Below, piece by piece: positions 16,355 to 23,178 of a DNA stretch of 33,497 nucleotides. Source of the DNA: an uncultured Burkholderiales bacterium (lineage in GTDB: Bacteria > Pseudomonadota > Gammaproteobacteria > Burkholderiales > Burkholderiaceae_C); NCBI GenBank assembly GCA_903941205.1, contig CAJAOB010000046.1:1-33497 (forward strand), read 5' to 3'. Made by a program: the position numbers and the translations under genes. The notes beneath the pieces were generated by a model that worked only from the letters and a program-made list of their open reading frames with translations, was not told the origin of the DNA and searched no databases. Within the stretch, counting starts at the first letter, position 1; every line of letters starts with the position of its first letter.

Positions 16355-16642
16355 ATGTCCAGGAAGTTAGCCTTGCTCCCAACCACGCTGACCCCAGGCG
16401 ATATTTCGGCCGCGATCCAGATGGCCTGGGAAGACAGGACTGCCTTCGAGACCATCAGGGAGCGCATCGGCCTGACCGAGCCGCAGCTCATCGGACTGAT
16501 GCGGCGCGAACTCACGCCAAATTCTTTCCGGTTGTGGCGCAGCCGGATGCGGGGGCGCGCGACCAAGCACCGCGCTTTGAGAAGCCCGGACATGAAGTTT
16601 GACGACCGCGCGATCGCCGATCATCGCCGGGCAAATTGTTGA
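16355..16642 (+). CDS. TIGR03643/DUF2805-family small protein
   Basis: A 95-residue basic protein. The core ISAAIQMAWEDRTAFETIRE, then LMRRELTPNSFRLWRSRM and TKHRALR, is the TIGR03643 family signature. From memory, this family often lies beside cryptochrome/photolyase genes. The sequence looks like an HTH-type fold (GLTEPQLIGLMRRE), so a nucleic-acid-binding role is possible, but the function is unknown. The true start is the ATG at 16355 with GAAAG five bases upstream; the longer frame to 16235 overlaps the Rrf2 gene and is not family-like. The C-terminal 25 residues extend past the usual family end. Confidence 0.83.
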   Translation: MSRKLALLPTTLTPGDISAAIQMAWEDRTAFETIRERIGLTEPQLIGLMRRELTPNSFRLWRSRMRGRATKHRALRSPDMKFDDRAIADHRRANC

Positions 16643-16666
16643 GACCTGACGAATTGGGAGCCTGTC

Positions 16667-16843
16667 ATGAATGACGACCTTAGATGTTGCGGAACCGGTA
16701 CTTGCATCATCAATGCGGAAGGCCTCTGCTGGTGCGGCCAGCAATGGGACGGGGAAAAGATGTGTTTCCCGGAGGCTGCGGGCAGCCTTGCGCCCAAGCC
16801 AGCGCAAGAGGCTGCAAGCCAGGCGCCTGAAGGGGATGCGTGA
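16667..16843 (+). CDS. 58-residue cysteine-rich small protein
   Basis: Short frame: ATG at 16667, TGA at 16841-16843. The N-terminal 35 residues hold six cysteines in a compact pattern (LRCCGTGTCIIN, then GLCWCGQQWDGEKMCFP): Cys7, 8, 13, 21, 23 and 33. This could bind a metal or Fe-S cluster, or form disulfides. The rest is a low-complexity Ala/Pro/Glu tail. The stop overlaps the GTG of the cryptochrome-like gene and the start follows the TIGR03643 gene by 24 bases, so it is an operon member. I recall similar unnamed proteins beside photolyase genes but cannot name the family. GAG 8-10 bases upstream is a modest ribosome site. Confidence 0.72.
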   Translation: MNDDLRCCGTGTCIINAEGLCWCGQQWDGEKMCFPEAAGSLAPKPAQEAASQAPEGDA

Positions 16844-18114
16844 GCGCCCGATCAGCCGAACATCCGGTCACCCTGCTTAAAACCGGCGCGCTCGATCTTT
16901 TCGCCGCGCACCCTCAGGAGTCCCAGGCCTTGCCGCCTTCGCGAGGCGCCGCCCTGGCCCGCCTCGCACAAGTTCGGCCCGCGGCCTATGCGCGCACGCG
17001 CAATCATCTCGACGGTGCGGTGACGGGTCTGTCTGCCTACCTCACGCACGGTTTGCTGACGCCGCACGAGGTGCTGGCCGGGGTGCTGGCAAAAGGCGCT
17101 TTGCCGGTGGGACACAAGCTGGTGTTCGAACTGGGCTGGCGCGTGTTTTTTCGCCACGCCTGGTCCCACCTGGGGGACGGTATCGAGAATTCTCTGCACC
17201 CGGGCCCCATGCCGGACCACGCCTACCTTGCCGACTTGCCTGCCGACATTCGCCAGTCCCGCACCGGGCTGCCGGTGATTGACGAGGCGGTGCGCACGCT
17301 TTACGCCACGGGCACGCTGCACAACCACGCCCGCATGTGGCTGGCCAGCTATGTGGTGCATGTGCGCCATGTTCACTGGCGAGCAGGCGCCGACTGGCTG
17401 GTGGCGCACCTGCTCGACGGTGACCTCGCCAGCAACCACCTCAGTTGGCAGTGGGTCGCGGGTACGGGCAGTCATAAGCCCTATTTGTTCAATGCCGAGA
17501 ATGTCGCTCGCTACGCCCCGGCGCATTGGCACAGCCCCGGCTCGGTGATCGATGATTCCTACGAGGCGCTGGAGGCGCTGGCGCGCGGCGCGCGGGCGGC
17601 CATTGCCGGCGCGCGACCCGGCGATGGCAGGGGCGCGGCCCTGGCCGAGCCGGCCTTGTGCGCCATGCCACCTGCCGACCTGGGGCTGCATCCGCTTGAC
17701 GAAGCCACTGCCGAACGGCTTCGTGGCCGCGAAGTCTGGCTCGTCCACCCCTGGGCACTGCGGGCGCCTCCGCCAGACCTGCCAGCGTCTGCTGTCGTTA
17801 TCGGCGTGTACTTTTCCGAATACCACCAGCGCAGGCCCTGGCCTGAAGCCCGCTGGCGCTGGGTTGATGCGGCCATGGCGCAGGTGGCCCCGCAGCGCTG
17901 CCTGGTTGACGCCACACGCCTTGCCGCCGCGCTGGCCGGGGCGGCGCAGGTGCGCAGCGTCGATGATCCGCACCTCACGCGCTGGCTCGGGCCGCTGGCC
18001 CGGCTCGACGCTGCACCAACGCTGTTCCCGCATGTCGAGCGGCGCTGCGACAGTTTCTCGCAGTGGTGGACCCGTGCGACGCGCGGTTTGCAAGGCGCCG
18101 GGGAATTGCTATGA
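16840..18114 (+). CDS. Cryptochrome/photolyase-like FAD protein with the FAD domain first
   Basis: A 424-residue protein starting at GTG 16840, coupled to the preceding stop. Residues about 55-235 are the photolyase/cryptochrome FAD-binding domain: TGLPVIDEAVRTLYATGTLHN, DGDLASNHLSWQWVAGTG and the following Asn-rich loop are diagnostic. In ordinary photolyases an alpha/beta antenna domain of about 200 residues comes first. Here almost nothing precedes the FAD domain. Instead residues about 290-424 (REVWLVHPWALRAPPPDLP, GVYFSEYHQRRPWPEARW) look like an antenna-type Rossmann half placed at the C-terminus. It may be a light sensor or a repair enzyme; the antenna chromophore is unknown. It overlaps the DCC-COQ7 gene by four bases. 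Confidence 0.85.
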   Translation: MSARSAEHPVTLLKTGALDLFAAHPQESQALPPSRGAALARLAQVRPAAYARTRNHLDGAVTGLSAYLTHGLLTPHEVLAGVLAKGALPVGHKLVFELGWRVFFRHAWSHLGDGIENSLHPGPMPDHAYLADLPADIRQSRTGLPVIDEAVRTLYATGTLHNHARMWLASYVVHVRHVHWRAGADWLVAHLLDGDLASNHLSWQWVAGTGSHKPYLFNAENVARYAPAHWHSPGSVIDDSYEALEALARGARAAIAGARPGDGRGAALAEPALCAMPPADLGLHPLDEATAERLRGREVWLVHPWALRAPPPDLPASAVVIGVYFSEYHQRRPWPEARWRWVDAAMAQVAPQRCLVDATRLAAALAGAAQVRSVDDPHLTRWLGPLARLDAAPTLFPHVERRCDSFSQWWTRATRGLQGAGELL

Positions 18115-19262
18115 GCCAGTCCGGCTCACCCGAAATGCTGCAGGTGCTGTACGACGGCGAATGCCCTTTGTGCCGGCGCGAAATCGCCCATGTCAAAGGC
18201 CTGGCCCAGCGACGCGGCGACAGCGGCCTGTGCTTTGTCGACATCAGTGGCGCGGTCCATGACGACAGTTTGCAGGGTGTCAGAACCCATGGCGCCAAAA
18301 TCAGCGGCGACAGCAATTTCGCTGCGGATCGCGCCACGCTGCTGGCGCGCTTTCACGTGCAGCGCGCTGACGGCTCGCGGCTGGACGGCGCCCGGGCCTT
18401 TGTGGCCATGTGGCAGCGCTTGCCCGGCTGGCGCTGGCTGGCCCGGCTGTCCCGTCTGCCGGGTGCGCTGGTGTTGCTGGAGTTGGCTTACCGCGGCTTT
18501 CTGCGCGTGCGGCCGGCGCTGCAAGCGCTGGCCCGCCGCCTGGATTCAACCGGCCCTTCAAGGCTGCGCCGGCCCGGACGCGCGGCTGAAAGTGCACCCG
18601 GCGCGACCCAAGCGCCGGCCCTGTCTGACTGCGCGACCCAAGCGCCGGCCCTGTCTGACTGCGCGACCCAAGCGCCGGCCCTGTCTGACCGCGCGACTCA
18701 AGCGCCGGCCCTGTCTGACCGCGCGGCCCCGTCGCCGGCCCTGTCTGGCTTCCTCGAACGCGAGTTGCGTTCCGACCATGCCGGGGAGATGGGCGCCGTT
18801 TTTATCTACCGCGGCATCGCCGCCGTGGCCACCCGGCGCGGTAACGCTGAACTGCTGGCTTTCGCCCAAGGCCACGGCGCGACCGAAGCGGAGCACCTGC
18901 GGCTCATCGAGGCCTGGTTGCCGCCTGCGCGCCGAAGTCGGCTGCTCGGGCCCTGGCGTCTGGCCGGCTGGTTGACTGGCGCGCTGCCGGCGCTGCTGGG
19001 CGCGCGTGCGGTTTACGCCACCATCGCCGCGGTCGAGACCTTTGTTGACCGCCATTACCAGCAGCAGATTGACCACCTGCAGCGCCATGGCGGCCCGCAG
19101 GGCTTGCTGGCGCTGTTGCTGCGCTGCCAGGCTGACGAGCGCCATCACCGCGACGAGGCTGCGGCACTGGCCGGCTCGCCGGCACCCCGGCTGCTGCGGC
19201 TCTGGTGTGCGCTGGTGGGCGCCGGTTCGGCCGCAGCCGTGGTCCTGGCGCGCCGTGTCTGA
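18111..19262 (+). CDS. DCC-family thiol-disulfide protein fused to COQ7-type di-iron hydroxylase
   Basis: A 383-residue two-domain fusion. Residues 10-145 are a DUF393/DCC domain with DGECPLC (Cys18-x-x-Cys21), a thioredoxin-like fold. Residues 215-365 match COQ7 (demethoxyubiquinone hydroxylase), with all six di-iron ligands recognisable: Glu226, Glu259/His262, Glu309 and Glu343/His346, at spacings close to those of known COQ7. A repetitive linker (about 164-213) encoded by five 30-bp units joins them. The start at 18111 overlaps the cryptochrome stop (ATGA). COQ7 hydroxylates ubiquinone precursors at the membrane, so a quinone or lipid substrate is inferred. A dedicated redox role for the DCC domain, feeding the di-iron site, is speculation. 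Confidence 0.87.
   Translation: MSQSGSPEMLQVLYDGECPLCRREIAHVKGLAQRRGDSGLCFVDISGAVHDDSLQGVRTHGAKISGDSNFAADRATLLARFHVQRADGSRLDGARAFVAMWQRLPGWRWLARLSRLPGALVLLELAYRGFLRVRPALQALARRLDSTGPSRLRRPGRAAESAPGATQAPALSDCATQAPALSDCATQAPALSDRATQAPALSDRAAPSPALSGFLERELRSDHAGEMGAVFIYRGIAAVATRRGNAELLAFAQGHGATEAEHLRLIEAWLPPARRSRLLGPWRLAGWLTGALPALLGARAVYATIAAVETFVDRHYQQQIDHLQRHGGPQGLLALLLRCQADERHHRDEAAALAGSPAPRLLRLWCALVGAGSAAAVVLARRV
18601..18750 (+). repeat. Five in-frame 30-bp tandem repeats in the DCC-COQ7 linker
   Basis: The 30-base unit starts at 18601, 18631, 18661, 18691 and 18721. Units 1 and 2 are identical, units 3 and 4 differ at one to three positions, and unit 5 is more diverged. Each encodes the ten-residue peptide ATQAPALSD(C/R). 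As 30 is a multiple of three, copy-number changes would lengthen or shorten the linker without a frameshift. Confidence 0.95.
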
Positions 19263-19286
19263 CAACCGAAAAAAACGGGAGTCCCT

Positions 19287-19679
19287 GTGATTGAAGTCCT
19301 TGCTCTTTGGGTCGTCGCACTGTTGTTCGGCGGCATGGTGCTTTATTCCTTTGGCTTTGCCGCCTTTGTGTTCTCGGCGCTACCCGCAGCGCTTGCCGGG
19401 CCCACGCTGCGGCGAGCCTTCCCGCATTTCTACCTCTTCGTCATCGTCACGGCCGCTGTGGCCGCGGCGCTGATGCTGTCGCAAGACAAAGAGTCCGCCC
19501 TTTACCTGGCCATCATCGCCGTCACCACGGTGCCCGCGCGCCAAATCCTGATGCCGGCGATCAATGCAGCCACGGACAGTCAGGCCAGGGCCCGCTTCAA
19601 ACTGCTGCACGGCCTTTCGGTGCTGATGACGCTGGCGCACATCGGTCTGGCGGCTTGGGTCCTTGCGCGCTTTGTTTGA
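19287..19679 (+). CDS. Small integral membrane protein (DUF4149-like)
   Basis: A 130-residue protein with four predicted membrane helices (about residues 3-28, 45-62, 68-85 and 108-128). The pattern of an N-terminal GGMVLYSFGFAAFVFSALP segment, PxF-YLF and the polar ARQILMPAINAATDSQARARFKLLHGLS loop fits the DUF4149 family, whose function is unknown. The start is GTG at 19287 with GGGAG seven bases upstream. It follows the DCC-COQ7 gene by 24 bases and ends the operon. It could anchor the membrane-active COQ7-type hydroxylase or handle a lipid or quinone, but that is only suggested by position. Confidence 0.78.
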   Translation: MIEVLALWVVALLFGGMVLYSFGFAAFVFSALPAALAGPTLRRAFPHFYLFVIVTAAVAAALMLSQDKESALYLAIIAVTTVPARQILMPAINAATDSQARARFKLLHGLSVLMTLAHIGLAAWVLARFV

Positions 19680-19708
19680 GCGGGCGCGCGGCGGCGTCTT
19701 GCCCCGAC

Positions 19709-20497
19709 TTAAAAGGTTCCCGGGTAGGCGCCGCCGTCGAGCAGGATGTTTTGGCCGTTGATGTAGCTGGCGTGGGCGCTGCACAGGAAGGCGCAGACTG
19801 AACCGAATTCTTCGGCGGTGCCGAAGCGATGGGCGGGGCTGGCGCGGCGCCTGGCCTGCGCCACTTGTTCTAGCGGTTGTCCTGCTTTGCTGGCCCACTC
19901 CATCAGAGTTTTTTGCAGGCGATCGGTATCAAACATGCCTGGCAGCATGTTGTTGATGGTGACGTTGCGGGACGCGAATTCTGCGCTGCGCGACAGACCC
20001 GCCACGAAGCCGGTCAGGCCCGAGCGCGCACCGTTGCTCAGGCCCAGAATGTCGATGGGCGCTTTCACCGACATCGAGGTGATGTTGATGATGCGTCCGA
20101 AGCCGCGTTCGGCCATGGGCCCGATGACCTTCTTCATGAGCTCGATGGGCGTGAGCATGTTCAGGTCCAGCGCCGCCAGCCAGGTGTCCCGGTCCCAGTC
20201 CCTGAAATCGCCTGGCGGTGGGCCGCCAGCGTTGTTGACCAGGATATCGATGTGCGGACAGGCGGCCAGCGCGGCGGCCCGGGCTTCTGCCTGGCCGATG
20301 TCGCCCGCCACGGTGCGTACCTGCACCGCGGGGTTGAGCTGGCGCAGTTCGGCCGCGGTCTTTTCCAGGGCCTCTTCGCCGCGGGCCGTGATGACGACAT
20401 GCACGCCTTCTCGCACCAGCGCCTGCGCGCAGCCTTTGCCCAGCCCCTTGCTGGCGGCGCAGACCAGCGCCCATTTGCCTTGTATTGCCAAATCCAT
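19709..20497 (-). CDS. SDR-family protein with altered catalytic tetrad
   Basis: A 262-residue short-chain dehydrogenase/reductase-fold protein. The Rossmann motif is slightly altered (CAASKGLGKG at about residue 13), NNAG is present at 88-91, and Ser141 (NITSMS) is in place. Thirteen residues later, where Tyr of YxxxK is expected, the sequence reads SNGAR (Ser154, Arg158), so the catalytic Tyr and Lys are both missing. This variant recurs in a subset of SDRs. Activity may be lost, or the protein may use a different chemistry. The start is supported by AGGAG; the longer frame to 20629 is not family-like. It diverges from the two amidohydrolases. Confidence 0.88.
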   Translation of the reverse strand: MDLAIQGKWALVCAASKGLGKGCAQALVREGVHVVITARGEEALEKTAAELRQLNPAVQVRTVAGDIGQAEARAAALAACPHIDILVNNAGGPPPGDFRDWDRDTWLAALDLNMLTPIELMKKVIGPMAERGFGRIINITSMSVKAPIDILGLSNGARSGLTGFVAGLSRSAEFASRNVTINNMLPGMFDTDRLQKTLMEWASKAGQPLEQVAQARRRASPAHRFGTAEEFGSVCAFLCSAHASYINGQNILLDGGAYPGTF

Positions 20498-20588
20498 GAC
20501 TTGCTCCTGTTGTTCGTGCGCCCCGGACTTTTGCCATCTGCCGAAGGGCCCCGGGGCGGGCTTCGGCTTGGCGGGCCAGAAGTCTTGC

Positions 20589-20617
20589 TTGACACAGGAC
20601 GAGACGCCGCTTAAATT
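20589..20617 (+). promoter_or_regulatory. Promoter upstream of the amidohydrolase pair
   Basis: TTGACA (20589-20594) is followed after exactly 17 bases by TAAATT (20612-20617). Just downstream, 20618-20647 contains an imperfect inverted repeat (AACCGGAAT ... GAATTCGGTT) at the expected transcript start. This is a plausible operator for the MarR-type regulator at 23179. No clear promoter was found for the divergent SDR. Confidence 0.62.
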
Positions 20618-20703
20618 AACCGGAATCATTTATAACGAATTCGGTTTTTCGATTTTCAGTGATGTTGCCCCCCTTTGGCAACCCGCAAATACCAAGGTTC
20701 TTC

Positions 20704-21738
20704 ATGCTCCCACAAGGCCTGCGTGACGCGCGAGTGATCGATTTTCACGCCCACATGGTGCTGGCCGAAACCATGGGTGCGGCCGGCTCCTTCGGCCCCT
20801 GGCTGGGCAAGGAAGACGACGGAACGCCGTTCTCCCAGATCGGCACGACCTACAAGCTGCGTGGCGTGCGCTACGTCGACAGCCCCTTCATGCGGGTCGA
20901 TCTGCGTTTGCAGCGCATGCGTGAGCGCGGTATTGATTTCCAGGTGGTCTCGCCCAACCCGCTGACTTACTTTCATTTCATTCCGGCCCGGGAAGCCATT
21001 GGCTTCTGCGAGGCCCATAACGATGCCATGGCGCGGGCCATCGCGCCGCACCCGGACCGGCTGGCCGGGCTGGCTGCGCTGCCGCTGCAAGCGCCGCAAG
21101 CCGCTGCCGAGGAACTCGAGCGCGCGGTCAAGGAGCTGGGTTTTATGGGTGCCGCCTTTGGTACCGACGCGCCCCTGCGGCTGGACGACCCGGCCCTGGA
21201 CGTGCTGTATGAAAAAGCCGTGGCGCTCGATGTGCCGCTGTACATCCATCCCGGTCCGGCCGGCATTGACGGCCCCAAGGGCGATCCCGCCTTGCAACGC
21301 TTTGACCTGGACATCATTTCCGGCTTTGCCGCCCAGGAGACTCTGGCCGTTGCCACGCTGATCTACGGCGGCGTGCTGGACCGGCATCCGCGTCTGGACC
21401 TTTGCATCAGCCACGGCGGCGGCGCCACCGCGCTGATGATGGGCCGCATGGCCCGCGGTACCCGCAAGCGCCCCTGGGCCCCGGACTACCTGCGGCCCGA
21501 AGGCGCATTTGAAGCGCGTTTGAAGCGCCTGTGGTTTGACACGCATGTCGAGCACCCCCAGGTGATGGCGCTTTTAAGCGCAGCCGTCGGCACCGATCAT
21601 CTGGTTTACGGCACCAATTTCGCGGGCTGGGATGAACCCGATGCCGGGGGCGCGCCCAGCCGGCACCATGCCGAGCTGGACCAGGCGCTCTTGTCGCGCA
21701 ACGCCCGACGCTTGTTGCGCGTGACGGGCAATGACTAG
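20704..21738 (+). CDS. Amidohydrolase-2 family protein (ACMSD-like decarboxylase/hydrolase)
   Basis: A 344-residue protein of the amidohydrolase_2 group, which includes aminocarboxymuconate-semialdehyde decarboxylase and gamma-resorcylate decarboxylase. The metal motif HAH is at residues 15-17 (VIDFHAHM), His182 lies in YIHPGP and His237 in SHGGG. Where the family normally has GTD supplying a catalytic or metal-binding Asp, this protein has GTN (Asn305, VYGTNFAGWD), with an Asp five residues later. That may define a subfamily rather than inactivation. The ATG at 20704 is preferred to the upstream ATG at 20659. It leads a plus-strand unit with a second amidohydrolase. Decarboxylation or hydrolysis of a ring-derived acid is likely. 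Confidence 0.88.
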   Translation: MLPQGLRDARVIDFHAHMVLAETMGAAGSFGPWLGKEDDGTPFSQIGTTYKLRGVRYVDSPFMRVDLRLQRMRERGIDFQVVSPNPLTYFHFIPAREAIGFCEAHNDAMARAIAPHPDRLAGLAALPLQAPQAAAEELERAVKELGFMGAAFGTDAPLRLDDPALDVLYEKAVALDVPLYIHPGPAGIDGPKGDPALQRFDLDIISGFAAQETLAVATLIYGGVLDRHPRLDLCISHGGGATALMMGRMARGTRKRPWAPDYLRPEGAFEARLKRLWFDTHVEHPQVMALLSAAVGTDHLVYGTNFAGWDEPDAGGAPSRHHAELDQALLSRNARRLLRVTGND

Positions 21739-21753
21739 CCAAGGAAATCAGTC

Positions 21754-23079
21754 ATGAGCAGCTTCCTGTTTCAAAACGGCGCCGTCATCAACGGCGCGGG
21801 CGACCCGGTCCAGACCTGTTCGGTGCTGGTGGAAAAGGACCGCATCACCGAACTCGGGCCGCAGGCCGATGCCCGCGCCATGCAGCTGCCCGGCGTGCAG
21901 CGGCTCGACCTGAGCGGCAAGACCCTCATGCCGGGCTTGATTGACGCGCATTGCCACCTGTCTTTTGACGATGCCAGCTCCAACCCCGAGATCTTCTTTC
22001 AGCGCCGCAACGCCCTGTCCGCCATCACGGCGCTCTACAACGCCCGCAAGCTGCTGCGCGCCGGCGTGACCGGCATGCTGGACCCTGACTCGGTGTTTGA
22101 AAACATGGTCGATGTGCGCGACGCCCTGGAAGCCGGGCTGATGCAGGGCCCGCGCATCGCCTGCGGCTGCTACGCGCTGATCACCGGCGTGGGGGGTACC
22201 GCCGGCGGCCTGATCCGCGACGCGGGCGTGACCGGTTACTACAAAGTGGTCAATGGCCGCGACGAGATCGTGGCCGAGGTGCGCCGCCAGGTCAAGGTGG
22301 GGGCTGACTGGATCAAGGTCCATGTGTCCGGCATCGCCCCGCGTTATGCCCACCTGGGCGAGCAGTGCAGCTGGCTGCAGGACGAGCTGGACCTGATCTG
22401 CCATGTGGCCCACGACCTGGGCGTGCCCGTGATGGGCCACTGCCGCGGTGACGTGGCAAACCGGCGTGCCGCGCTGGCCGGCGTGGACCTGATCTTTCAT
22501 GCCACGGGCATGAGCGCGGACACCACCGGCTTGTTGATCGAGCGCAAGATTCCGGTCTGCCCGGCCATGACCTTTCAGGCCAACATGATTGATTTCGGCG
22601 CCGACCTCGGAACCGACCCGGCGCTGGTCAAGCTTTTCGAGCGCGAGATCATTGATTCAGCCGAGAATATGCAGCGTCTGCACCGCGCCGGCGTGCCTTT
22701 GCTGTGCGGCAGCGAGGCGGGTTTTTCGATGGTGCCTTACGGGCATTGGCATTACCGGGAGATGGAAGTTTTCATGAAGTATTTCGGCATGTCGGCCCTG
22801 CAAGCGATCCAGTGCGCCACCCAGTCGGGCGCCATTGCGCTTCGGATGGCCGGGCAGACCGGTGAAATTGCCGCGGGCATGAAGGCCGACCTGCTGGTGG
22901 TCGGCGGCGACCCCAGCCTGGACATCGGCTTGCTCGGGCGCTCGCAGGCGATCGAAGGCGTCTGGGTCGACGGCAAACCGATGGACCTGTCGCCCCCGCT
23001 GCCACGCCGGCCAATTCGCGGCTGGAGCCTGCCGAGCATGGGCAAGCGGCTGACCAATCCCCACGTTCTGGATGCCTGA
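21754..23079 (+). CDS. Amidohydrolase-1 family metal-dependent hydrolase (imidazolonepropionase/prolidase-like)
   Basis: A 441-residue TIM-barrel amidohydrolase. The binuclear site is readable: His66 and His68 (DAHCHLS), Lys188 as the likely carboxylated lysine (DWIKVHVSG), His229 (MGHCRG) and His249 (IFHATGM). The final Asp normally seen as GTD(S/A)G is Glu321 here (CGSEAG), an unusual but conservative change. The N-terminal beta-sandwich (VINGAGDPV) and the C-terminal KADLLVVGGDP are typical. It starts 15 bases after the first amidohydrolase, with AGGAAA upstream. It probably hydrolyses an amide, lactam or cyclic ester in the same pathway. Confidence 0.9.
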   Translation: MSSFLFQNGAVINGAGDPVQTCSVLVEKDRITELGPQADARAMQLPGVQRLDLSGKTLMPGLIDAHCHLSFDDASSNPEIFFQRRNALSAITALYNARKLLRAGVTGMLDPDSVFENMVDVRDALEAGLMQGPRIACGCYALITGVGGTAGGLIRDAGVTGYYKVVNGRDEIVAEVRRQVKVGADWIKVHVSGIAPRYAHLGEQCSWLQDELDLICHVAHDLGVPVMGHCRGDVANRRAALAGVDLIFHATGMSADTTGLLIERKIPVCPAMTFQANMIDFGADLGTDPALVKLFEREIIDSAENMQRLHRAGVPLLCGSEAGFSMVPYGHWHYREMEVFMKYFGMSALQAIQCATQSGAIALRMAGQTGEIAAGMKADLLVVGGDPSLDIGLLGRSQAIEGVWVDGKPMDLSPPLPRRPIRGWSLPSMGKRLTNPHVLDA

Positions 23080-23099
23080 GCGCTGACTGCCTCCCGTCC

Positions 23100-23141
23100 T
23101 TTTCTCTTTTCTCTTTTCTCTTTTCTTGTTACTCGTTACTC
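23100..23141 (+). repeat. Pyrimidine-rich tandem repeats (TTTTCTC x4, GTTACTC x2)
   Basis: Four units of TTTTCTC (23100-23127, the last ending CTT) are followed by two units of GTTACTC (23128-23141), within the 99-base gap before the MarR gene. That gene lacks a good Shine-Dalgarno sequence. A pyrimidine tract could bind ribosomal protein S1 or be a slippage-prone spacer. Confidence 0.85.
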
Positions 23142-23178
23142 GTTCCAATTCCCTGCTGGTTTCTTCCCTGATTGCTTC

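Noticed and set aside
16852-18093. Long minus-strand open frame opposite the cryptochrome gene
   Set aside because: Arg/Gly/Pro-rich shadow caused by high GC; the plus strand shows diagnostic photolyase motifs and operon coupling.
18601-18750. CRISPR-like repeats
   Set aside because: Contiguous 30-bp units without spacers, in frame inside a coding region; this is a tandem repeat, not a CRISPR array.
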